Assembly (NCBI RefSeq): GCF_000003195.3
Contig: NC_012871.2
Coordinates: 59,263,802 to 59,327,801, forward strand
Length of the DNA: 64,000 nt
Reading direction: 5' to 3'
Source: Sorghum bicolor
Lineage: Eukaryota; Streptophyta; Magnoliopsida; Poales; Poaceae
In this document: one piece after another, positions 24,700 through 34,605 of the stretch
Numbering within the stretch: the stretch's first letter is position 1
Layout of the letters: the number at the start of each line of letters is the position of its first letter
The notes under the pieces: generated by a model
Databases searched by the model: none
The model's input: the letters and a program-made list of their open reading frames with translations, nothing else
Told to the model about the DNA's origin: nothing
Translations under genes and position numbers: made by a program

Positions 24700-25455
24700 A
24701 TACAATAGGTCTCCAATCGTTGTGCTTTTCCCAAATAGGACTACAAACATTTGTTCCTATCAAATAGGACTCCAAACATTGTTCGTAAGCTCTAATGACA
24801 TTTTAATACAATAAACCATGTTTTAAGTCCTAAATACATGTATTTGGCCATTGGCATGACTCTTTTGCCACTAGGCCTTAATAATGTGGTCCTCCGCCGC
24901 CACACCACCGTTCGACCTCCTGCGCTTATCCCGTGTCTTCGTCATATGTTTCTTTCTCGCTGTCGACTACACAAGTTCGAGCTCTGACCATGGCCATGGC
25001 CAACCATACAGAAGGGGCAACCCTGCCCCCTAGTGCTTGCTGCGGCTCGTTGCTACCAGGCCGGTGACCCGGCGCCCGTGCGGCCCGAGACCTCGTGAGG
25101 GCACAATCTAACCATGACATGCGTTTACTAAGTGTTAACTCATATACGTGCTTTGAATAAATGAAGCCAAATTGAATATATCAGATGTAGGGTGAATTGA
25201 ACAGGATATAGTCATCCTGCGCTCTTCGCTTTTTACACTTACAGGGGTTCAAACACAAACAGACCACGTTAGTAAGGTCCAGGGACAAAAAAGTCATGTC
25301 ATGGCCAAATATATGTATTTAGGACTTAAAATATGGTTAATTGTATTAAAATATCATTAGAGCTTACAAATGTTTAGAATTCTATTTGGGAGAAACAAAT
25401 ATTTAAAGTCCTATCTAAGAGCGACAAGGATCGGAGTTCTATAACTAGTCTTAGG
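24700..25455. mobile_element. foldback element around a GC-rich core
   Basis: Left arm (about 24705-24865) and right arm (about 25295-25455) are inverted copies. Shared words include TAAGCTCTAATGA, ATTTTAATACAAT and AAGTCCTAAATACAT on one side and their complements on the other. Between them lies a GC-rich stretch (about 24890-25130) unlike the arms. No target duplication was found. Confidence 0.55.
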
Positions 25456-26190
25456 AGATGAGCCCGTGTGGTTTGGGGATTTTTGGAGTCCACAGTGGTA
25501 GCAGCAATGGATTACGGGTCCGTGAGCATCTCCAACAGTTCCCTATATGCGTTGCCATCCTCTAAAATTTGGCAAAACATCAAAATTTCAATCTCCAACA
25601 GTTCTCCATTTAGTTTGCCATTTTTTGGCAAGTTGCCATCGACAGCCCCCCGCGCGTAAAAATGCGCACGCGCATCGGCCTTGCAATCGAGTGTCGCGGT
25701 TCTCGGAGGGTGGATGGCGCGCGTCGGACTTTTCCTTCCCGCGTGAAACTCTTCCCTCCTGCGCGTCCTCCCTCTATATGTCGATCGTCCTCCTTGCGCC
25801 GGCACTAGGGAACCGGACGAGTGATCGCGGATCGCGCCCGTCCTCCTTGCGCCGGCATCCAGTTTTGCGATCAGGTACGTGCTTCTCCTCGTTGTCTTCG
25901 ATCTCTCGATGGCTAGGGTTCAGTTTTGCGCCGCCATCCAGGTCTACGAACAGGTTCATGGCGATCAGGTTTGCGCCGCCATCAGTTTTGCGCCGCCATC
26001 GACTGCCAATGTTTTCATAATACCCTTCACACAGACAACAAGCACTATAAAAATAGAAATAATACAAATGTTTTCACTTGAATATTTCATACAAAATTGA
26101 CTATAAAATATAGAGGGTTCATTGCGCTTGAAACAATATAAATTTGCTAAGACTAAAGTGCTCATCCAATAAACAATATAAAATAGGAAA

Positions 26191-26887
26191 TCATATATTA
26201 TACGAATATAAATCTGGATGATTGTTCCACAGGTGTTCGATGAGGTCTTCCTTCAACTGCACATGGGTGTCCTTGTCTCTGATCTTTCTATGCGCTTCAA
26301 TATATTCTTCAAGTGTGCGATGAGCTCTACCATGTTCAGGCTCCACATTGTCACCACCATAATCAAAACGCTCCTGAGGATCAACCACGTATCCTTCATC
26401 TTCTATAATCATGTTGTGCATGATGATACAAGCCCTCATGATCAGTGCCAAAGTCTCACTGTCCCAAGGGCGTCCAGGTCCTCGAATAATTGCCCACCTT
26501 GATTGAAGAACACCGAAAGCTCTCTCGACCATCTTTCTCGCTGCTTCTTGTGCTTTGGCAAAATATTGCTTCTTGTTCCCCATAGGCAAAGTGATGGACT
26601 TGATGAGAGTAGCCCATGAGGGGTATATACCATCTGCAAGGTAATAACCCATTGTGTAGTCATGGCCGTTAACGGTAAACTTCACTTCTGGAGCAATACC
26701 TTCCGCCAAGTTATCAAACAAGGGAGATTTATCAAGAACGTTTATGTCATTGTGAGACCCGGGCATTCCAAAGAAGGCATGCCATATCCAAAGGTCTTCT
26801 GAAGCAACAGCCTCCAAAATGATAGTGGGCTTGTCGCAATGCCCCTTGAACTGACCTTGTTTGTCATATGGGCAGTTCTTCCATGTC
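26191..26887 (-). pseudogene. PIF/Harbinger transposase, C-terminal part
   Basis: From the gypsy insertion point the frame runs on as TWKNCPYDKQG through the DDE nuclease core of the HARBI1-like family. The second catalytic Asp lies in the GSHNDINVLDKSPLF stretch and the acidic residue in MVERAFGVLQSRW. It ends at a normal stop. No stops or frameshifts are visible in this half. It is separated from its N-terminal half (40209-40899) by 13.3 kb of retrotransposon, with the 5-bp ATGTC duplicated at the break, so it was an open gene when it was interrupted. Confidence 0.88.
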
Positions 26888-27590
26888 TGTTGGGAAAATG
26901 CTCTCTGCACTCCCCAGCAATACGGTGGATCGAGAACCTTCTCACTCGGAGCCGTGAGAAGTTCGAGCGCTGACAGACAGTAAGCTCAACGGTAGGTGAA
27001 TACAGTGAATGCCCTCTCTCTTTATTAATGACGGCATCGCGCCCCTTATATAGGGCCTGGAAACCGACCTAACGACATTTACATAAATACCCCGTGACGG
27101 TGGGAGGATATTCCAGCATATTCTTACACCACAGTCTACTGACCCTAAGTCACCTGCGTAATTTCACATTGCAAGCCCTTCGTTTATCCTCTGTCTGGGG
27201 CTTCAGTTGGTCGGAGGCTTGGATCCTCCGCCCAATCGCGGATCCTCCGACACTTCGGTGTCGGAGGTTCCTCAGCCTGGCCGGGCCGGAGGTTGCTCGT
27301 CCCGGCCACCCCGGGAGTTCCTCCTTAGCCTGGTCGAGTCGGAGGTCCCTCGGCCTGGCCGCGTTCTCGCCATCCTCGGACCCGGGAAGGTCGGAGGTTC
27401 CCCCCTTTCCTCGCTTGTGGGCCTCCGCCGGTGTCTCAGTCCCTGCACACACTTAGCACGACCAGACGAGTCGTCAACATTAGTATTTTCCAGTGAAGGA
27501 TATCCTTCGACGCTTCAGGCGTCGGAGGTTCCTTGGGTGAAGGATAACCTTCGACGCTACCAGGGGGAAGGATGCAGCTGTTCCCCAACA
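26888..27590 (-). repeat. gypsy 3' LTR
   Basis: 703 bp. On the minus strand it holds a TATATAAG core at 27047-27054 and AATAAA at 27021-27026. It also holds two strong hairpins: arms 27244-27253 / 27258-27267 around TTCG, and arms 27504-27513 / 27519-27528 around TTCAG. Confidence 0.95.
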
Positions 27591-27591
27591 G

Positions 27592-27605
27592 TTCCCCCCT
27601 TTTTG
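27592..27605 (-). other. polypurine tract of gypsy element
   Basis: Minus-strand AAAAAGGGGGGAAC abuts the 3' LTR. This is the expected position and composition for the primer of plus-strand DNA synthesis. Confidence 0.8.
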
Positions 27606-27954
27606 GGCTAATGGCACTCCTGCGGTCCATGTGCTCAAAAACATGCCGCGCTGCGGAGGCTACGAGCACGGTTGCTGCCTTCCCCCCTGGTGCGCAGGAT
27701 GTGCTTGTTAGCATTGTTGGAAAAATGTTTCTTTTACTTAGTCATAATTTCCTTGGTTTGTTTGTTTTGCAAGGATCCTATGGTCATTACTGTTCTGATA
27801 CCTTGTTATCCTTCGCGATTTATATTTCGGAGGTTATTATAGTCGTTGGAGTTAGCCGTTGGTGATGGAGAATCGCAACGGTCAGGCCGAATCCTCCGCT
27901 TTTAGCCGTTGGGCGCGGGGAATCGCAACGGTCACGTGGTCGCAGGCCCCCCCC

Positions 27955-27960
27955 TATAAA
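27955..27960 (+). promoter_or_regulatory. TATA box for the antisense gene in the gypsy element
   Basis: TATAAA sits in a CCCC...AGGGG context, about 250 bp upstream of the first in-frame ATG of the plus-strand gene at 28207. CACGTG-like sequence lies 20 bp further upstream. Promoter use is inferred. Confidence 0.6.
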
Positions 27961-28206
27961 AGGGGATGCTGGGGAGCTTTGAGCTCTCACCCCTGCCTCT
28001 CTTTGCCTGCACACTTTCCTTCGCCACATCTTGCTCTCTGAGCTGCTCGCGCGCCTTTTGGTTGTGTTTAGTTCCCAAGTGTTGTCGGAGGATTTACGGT
28101 GGCTCATCTTCCTCCGCCGCGTCCTTCGAGGTCAGATTTTTCTGGTCCTTTGCGCAATTTTCTTAGTGTGAGGTCTGGAGGTTGGCTGCGGAGGTTTGAG
28201 GAGTGG

Positions 28207-31200
28207 ATGCTTGAGGTGGCAGCAGCTCAAGACCTGGAGGAGACGCTGTCTGACGTTGAAGCTTCCGTTGGTGATTTGATTAGTGCGAAGGAATTTGAGG
28301 AGATGGCTTCCATCACTTTTGAATTTGGTGAGTCGACTGTGAGGGAGGAGGATATTGCCGACATGGTCGAGGCTAGGTTTTTCAAGGAGGGTCGAGCGAA
28401 GGCTCCACCTGCGGGGCAGACGGTACCTGCGCCTGAAGAGGGTTATGCGGTGGTTTTCAGGGATTTCTTCACTTGTGGACTTCGGATGCCTCCGTATCAT
28501 TTCCTTCGTGAAGTGATGGAGAGTTTCAACGTGGAGCTACAACATTTCAGCCCCAATGGGATACTGACCCTTAGCAAATTTGCTTGGGCGTGTGAATCAT
28601 ACGGAGCTGCGCCTCACGTAGATACTTTTTGCTCGTATTTTGAACTCCAGCGCCAGCCTAAGAAGGTGAAGGATGCTGAAGGAGTCGAACATATAGCGCA
28701 GTTTGGAAGCTGCGCGTTCATGCCGCGCCGCACAATGCTTGGGTCTAGGTGTGAGATCTCCTACTGCCAGAAGGGCAAGTGGGAGAAGGATTGGATGAGG
28801 GCCTGGTTCTATGTGAAGACCCCCGCCGCGTCGAGGACTCTAGAGGATGGCAGTGTTGATAAGGTGTATCCTTATGCGTCTGAGATGAAGTTGCTTAGGC
28901 CTATCCACAAAGTTGATCCTTCGAATTCGGTGTCGGAGGAGCAGCTGGAGGCACGACTGGCCTGCGATAAGGCCTTTGCTCTGGCCTGTCGATATTCCGG
29001 AGGTCGGGATTTAGTTGAGGAGATGGTCGCAGCTGATTACTGGCCCCTTGGCCGCAGGACTGACGAATTCACCATTGAAATGGTGCAAGTGCCGGTCTTT
29101 GGTCCTCCGGAGGGTTTGCCGTTTCCCCGGTTTGGAGCAGGTTTGCCGGAGGATGAGACTAAGGAGTCCTTCCTTGATCGCGTGGAGGTTTCTGCTCGGA
29201 GGATCGTCGGGAAGATCTCGGAGAAGGTGTATCTCCAGCGGAGGTCTGCACTTGGCACGATGCCTCGCTTCAACCGAGTGTTTGAGGAATTGGGGATTGA
29301 ATATGAGGATTACGTTATTCCTCCGGATGTTTTGTTGGGGTTGGAGAAGAAGAAGGATTCCTCCAAGGCCGTTGCTGCGGCGGAGGCTAAGAAGAGGAAG
29401 GGTGGCGGCGCTGTGAAGCAACTTGCTAAGAAGCGCTAGGCGGAGGTTGTGTTGGAGACTCCTGTGGAGTCTTCCTCCGCCCGCTCTTCTGCTGCCGAGT
29501 CTAACTCAGTGGCTTCTGTTCCTGCGGAGGCTGCTCCTGCTGGTGGAGTTCCTGAGGTTGAGGCCTCACGCGCGGTCTCTTCTGTACGCGCGCCTTTCGC
29601 GTCCCTTCTTGGGGAGGAGTCTTCCGATGCGGAGGCCCCTGAGGCGAGTCCTGCGCGGGAGGCGAATCCTGCGGTGGCTGAGAGTCCTGCGCGGGAGGCT
29701 TTAGCTGGAGGAGGATCTCCGCCGAAGGATGGGCAAGAGGAATCCAGTGATGAGGCAGAGTCTGTCTCTGTTCGGAGGATTAAGAGGGCGGAGGATATAT
29801 CGCGTCCGACTGGAGATGGTATAAACTCGTTGTACATGGGTAAAATTTTTTGTTGATTCTTGTTTTTCTGTATATTATTATTATTTTTTGTTTGACTTGG
29901 TCTCATGTTATTTTTGTGTTTTTCAGAGGATGTTTTTGATGGGTTGGCTACCGCGGAGGAGTTGGCTAAAGGTGCCAGCGTTCCGCAGGAAGGGCTTGCT
30001 GTTCCTCCGCGGCGCGAGCCTGCGCCTTCTGCGCTGGCCAGCAGACCTTCGCCTGCTGATGTTCTTGGTCCCGGTGAGTTTCTCCTTTGTTCAACTAACT
30101 GGTTTGTTTTTTGGTATATTGTTCTAAGGTTTGTTTTGGTTTCGTGCAGGTGCTTCTGATCCTTCGATCACAGGTTGGTCTGATGCCTTGCGCGAGGTTC
30201 ATTCTTTGATCGGAGGTTTGTAGCCTGGCCTCCGCTAATGGGTTTTTGGTTCTTACGATTTTTTTTCCTTACTTGTTTTTGATTTACAGATCGTTTCCGT
30301 CAGAAGCTTCGCAACATGGACTTTGACACGCTACTCCGCGTGCAATATGAGCATCATAGCCTTGTACGTTTGCGATGTGTTATATTTTCCTTCGCCGTTT
30401 TTCGCTCGGAGGTTGGTTGTAATTCTTATTTTTTGAGCAGGGTCATCACATGGCTGCCGCCTTGGAGGAGCGCTGCTCCCGGGAGGTTATTTGCCGGGAC
30501 GAGGCTATTGGTGCTCTGAAGAAGGAGAACGAGACCTTGGAGGTTGAGAAGGCTCGCCTGACGGAGGAGGTGAAGGAGTTTTCTTCCGTCAGGCGGGAAA
30601 TTGAGTCCCTGAGAAAGGAAAGGGATGACTACAAAGCTGGGTCGGAGGCCTTGAAGAAGGATAAAGAAGATGCCGAAGCTTCGGCGGCTGTCCTCCGCAC
30701 GAGTGTCACTGAGGCGGGGAGGGTTAGGGACTTGGCCCTGCAGCGAGCCGAGAAGGCGGAGGACATTGCTGAACGCCTTCGCAAAGAGCTTGACGCTGAG
30801 CGGACGTCTGCGGCTGAGCTGCAGACTCGCATACAGAAGGCGGAAGCGGAGGCTGCAGCTATTGTTGTGCTCTATGCCGACTCGCTGGCGAAGTTTGGGG
30901 GTAGCACCTCTGCTCCTCCGCCCGGCGGCGACGTTGGGGCTGCCCTCGCATGGCTGAAGTCTCATATCCGCATGCTCCCTGACTTTGTCGGGGGTGCTGT
31001 TGATTTTGGGGCTTTGGCCGCGGTTAGCTCCTTTGCTAAGCTGCTGCGCCGCGGAGGTTGCTCCCACGCGGAGGATGTTGCTAAGGAGGAGTTCGCGTCG
31101 GCAGAGGATGTTGGCGAGGGCACCTCGAGCCTGCGCAAATCTGTCCGGAACTTCATTAGTTCGTTCTGGATTAGGTTTGGCCGGGCTGAGGCGAAGAAGA

Positions 31201-32373
31201 TGGCGGAGGCTCGTCGCGCTGAGGTATTCTTTGACTTGGTTTTTATTTTTGTATTATGTTTTGCTGTTTTGCAATGCTTCCTAAGATTGTTGTTTTTAGG
31301 AGATTGCCAAGAAAACGGCTAAGGTTGACAAGCCTGGTCCTTCGCGTCCCCCCAGCGAAGCGCGTCCTTCGACTCAGGCTGAGGCGGAGGCTCGTGATGC
31401 TGGTGCCAAAGCTCCGGAGGGATCTGCTGCCAAGGTTCCAGAGCAGCCCGAGACTTCTGCTCCTCCTCCGCCTCAGGTGTGAGGCTTTTTAGTTTTTAGG
31501 TTTTTCTTAGTCTTTTTTGCGTCCAAGCATGTGACGCTTTTTTGTAAGTAAGGCCGGAGGTTTTGCTTAATTTGTAAAGACTGTTGAAAATGTAATATAT
31601 TGAGTTGTTTTCAGATAAGCCTTTGTTTTACACTTTGATCCTGCGCAGGTCTCTGGCGGAGGACCTGCGCAGGATCATTACATTACTCCCCTTTCAATTT
31701 TTTACAAAGGGATTTATGTTTCTGGCGAATTGTGGGAGTACTGGCGGATTGCCTTCCCTAACATGAGGGTGGTGGATATGTTTGAGTTTGTTGGATATGA
31801 CCTAGATGACGAACGATCTGAATTCGTCCGGTCGCTTGCGCGCCGAGGTTCATGGCCTCCGGCTTAGGTGGTTGTTTTTGCTTTATTTTTCGTTTATCGT
31901 AGGTTATGTGTATATTTCTTTGACAAGGTTTGTTGTTTTTACGCAGCCGCCATATCCTATCCTTCGCATCTTTGGTGAGAAGGATAGGGTACGCTGGGTG
32001 TCGGAGGTTTCCGAGGATTTGGCTGAACCTTTTCTCCATGGTTATCCGGAGGTTCGAAAGCTTCGTAATACGTTTTGGTTTTATCCTTCGTAATACGTTT
32101 TGGTTTTGAAGTTTCTCTCTCTTTTTTTTTGTACAGGTTGTGAGGTCTGGTCCAGAGGATGTTCTTCCTTCGAACTTTGTCGAAGGAAGCTACGTTACCC
32201 CTGTGACGTTCAAGCGTGGAGATCTGTATGCGAGGGGTTAACTGATTGATTGGTGGCGCCATAAGTATCCTACGCGTAGTATTGATGACTTAGTTGATTT
32301 CCTTGTTCGTGATTACTGCGATGATCTTAGGCTTTTTCCAGATTCGTATGTAAGAATTGTGCGAGGGTCTTAG
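28207..32373 (+). CDS. antisense extra gene of the gypsy element (nine-exon model)
   Basis: The first exon opens at GTG 28099; the first in-frame ATG is 28207. It contains a long domain (about 28440-28830) resembling the putative gypsy-type transposon family (formerly Transposase_28). My exon model is 28207-29839, 29927-30073, 30150-30215, 30290-30363, 30441-31223, 31300-31476, 31649-31867, 31947-32051 and 32137-32373. Every junction has GT/AG and keeps phase. Exon 5 encodes a long Glu/Lys/Ala coiled coil (about 30490-30850). The product would be Pro/Ala/Glu-rich after the first domain. Three in-frame stops interrupt the model: TAG 29437, TAG 31865 and TAA 32239. A shorter version ends at TGA 31480 if exon 6 is not spliced. 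Antisense extra ORFs are known in Tat-lineage elements; the function is unknown. The splice joins are inference. Confidence 0.6.
31636..31677. repeat. perfect 16-bp hairpin in the gypsy element
   Basis: TGATCCTGCGCAGGTC (31636-31651) and its exact complement (31662-31677) flank a 10-base loop. The left arm contains the predicted AG acceptor of the seventh antisense exon (31647-31648). Confidence 0.92.
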
Positions 32374-32450
32374 AACCTTCGACGTTTGACGGTCGGAGGA
32401 TGTTTCTCGTTTTTTGTTGTAAGCTTTTGTTATGTACATTGTATATAGTT

Positions 32451-32456
32451 AATAAA
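32451..32456 (+). promoter_or_regulatory. candidate polyadenylation signal of antisense gene
   Basis: AATAAA lies 78 bp after the last stop of the antisense gene model (32371-32373) in T-rich surroundings. Confidence 0.5.
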
Positions 32457-33818
32457 GATCAGACATTTTTACCACATGGTCTCCGCACCTTTTAACTTTG
32501 TTTTTATTACAACCTTCGCGCTATAATGTTTATACATTGCAATGTCACGGTGGTGTTGATCCTAAGGATCTTTGTGTTGCTGTGGCCTGCTCGTGCTTGA
32601 TGCTCGCTGTTGCGAAGGTGTTGTTGATTTTTTCTTGTGCGGAGGATAGTCGCTTCTTGGCCTTGGAACCTTCGACTTTATTGGTGCGAAGGAGCCTCCG
32701 CTGAATTGTGCTACTTTTTCCCTTTGCTCGACTCCCGTGGAGTGTTGTCGAGGAGAACCTTCGGGTATCTGAGTCGGAGGTTCTGAAGGGACGTTACGAG
32801 ACTTCGTGCGATACCCTTCAGAGACCTCTGAGTCTGACTTCCATTGTTTCTGTTGTGGCTGTGCACGACTTTGTGGTCGATGTTCATCACAACGCCGCAG
32901 TTCTAGTTTTACGAAGCTTCGTGCAATACAAACTTTTGTTGCTGTTGTGAGGCTAACTCCTGCTTCCATGGTGGCCTGGGATTTTTGCTTTGTGACTGCT
33001 AGGTTTGCACTCGATGCTTGGGTCTTTGTATACTGATCCTGATTGAGGGTGGGGGCAAGGTGAGCCTGGTTTTATAGGCTTTCATGCATTTATTTTATGT
33101 ACTCTGTTAGGTTAAAATTTATTATTGAGTTGTTGTGGTAGTTGGTTTTGTTGTACCTGACTGAGGGTTATTGAAGTTTTGTCTTATTTGCACGCTTTGT
33201 TTGTTGGGGGTCTGCTTAGAATAGCAGGATACCTTCGACCTTATTTTGGTGAAGGTTATGTGAATTTCGTTGAGGTCCATCTTGTGAATGTTAAACCTCC
33301 GCTGCCTTTTGGCAAAAACAATATAGTTCCTGATGCCTGATTGTCCTCAGGTCTTTGTCAGGTTTGAAGGTTTTGTTCCTTCTGGCCATGTTGTGATGCC
33401 TGAGGAGGACAGGACTTTTTCACTTTTTGGCCATGCTATCCTTGCTGCCCGGCTCTTGGCTAGGTCCTTTGCTAAGGATTTGGTGTTTTTTCACCTTTGA
33501 GGACGTTCCGAGCTTTCTTAGCTTCTGGATGAAAGCCGCGGAGGGTCCTTGTGATCACGTGATGATTTGTCGAATGCTACAGCCTCGTTGCTGGCTGTTT
33601 TTCGACTTTTGGGCTTTGGTTCTGGGGTGGATTCCTCTTTATATCTCAGAGGTTTTTACATAGGTTCTGCCTCGTTAAAAACCTCACCTCCTGGTAGGTG
33701 TACCCCTGTGAGGAAAAGAGTGCAGACCTTGGAGTGCGAATAAGTAGAGAGAAAAAGAAAACAAGCATATTTAGGGACGTGGATGCCGCCGCTTATTTTG
33801 CGGGGGTCATCCTTACAC
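32457..33818. other. gypsy spacer between antisense gene and integrase
   Basis: Minus-strand frames such as 32562-32969 are Pro/Ser/Arg-rich and match no domain I know. I treat the stretch as the untranslated spacer where the convergent sense and antisense units end. Confidence 0.45.
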
Positions 33819-34605
33819 TCAAATGTAAAATCTTCGTAGATTGTCGACGTTCCACGTGTGGGTGGAGGTTCTTCCTTCGAGGTCTTTCAGGTAGAAGGAT
33901 CCCGACCTTCCCGCTTGTATTGCTGTATAAGGTCCTTCCCACTTGGGTTGCAATTTACCGGCGTTTGGGTGATCTCCTTTTTTCCTGAGTACCAGGTCCC
34001 CATTTTGTATGTCTTTTCGTACTACCTTGCGGTCTCTCCAATTCTTGGTTTCTTGTTGATACCTGGTAATGTTCTCCACTGCCTCAAGTCTTATTGATTC
34101 TAAGGTTTCCTTGCAGTACTCTTCATCTTCAGCCAACTGCTGCTTCATGGAACGCAGGCTTTGGTGTTTGATTTCTTCGGGCAACATTGCCTCTTCCCCA
34201 TACAAGAGCTTGAATGGAGTGAACCCAGTTGTTCTTGAAACTGTTGTGTTATGTGACCACACAACTCTGGGTAGCTCGTCAACCCATTTCCCCTTTCGCA
34301 GGTTGAGTAAGGTCTTGGAGATTGCAGAGAATATTATTCTGTTTGCTCTCTCCACGGCCCCATTTGACTCTAGGTGGTAGACGGACGCGAAAGCAATTTT
34401 GGTTCCTATGTGATGGCAGAATTCCTTGAACCTGTCTGAATCAAACTGCTTTCCGTTGTCAACTGTGAGAAGTCTTGGAACTCTGAATCTACAGACTATG
34501 TTCTGCCAGAAAAATTTCCTGATCGTTTCTGAGGTTATGGTTGCCAGTGGCTTAGCTTCGATCCATCTTGTGAAGTATTCGATGGCCACGACGGCAAACT
34601 TGTTT
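33819..34605 (-). CDS. gypsy integrase, central and C-terminal part (shifted frame)
   Basis: This continues gag-pol after the frame break at 34606-34610. It holds the rest of the integrase core: the second catalytic Asp in VDNGKQF (near 34455) and the Glu in [10 protein letters not shown] (near 34360). The C-terminal chromatin-facing region with KWEGPY (GPY/F motif) and a [10 protein letters not shown] end follows. It has no start of its own at the break, so in this copy it would need frameshifting to be made. Confidence 0.85.

Noticed and set aside
25505..25523. ATTACGGG near the left Harbinger end as a target duplication with TTACG at 41259
   Set aside because: It is separated from the terminus by seven bases, so it does not fit a duplication at the element edge.
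29011..29421. Minus-strand frames opposite the antisense gene of the gypsy element
   Set aside because: They carry no retroelement domain and overlap a plus-strand frame with a recognisable domain.
32562..32969. 135-codon minus-strand frame in the gypsy spacer
   Set aside because: Low-complexity Pro/Ser/Arg/Gln composition and no similarity I can name. An extra sense ORF is possible but not supported.
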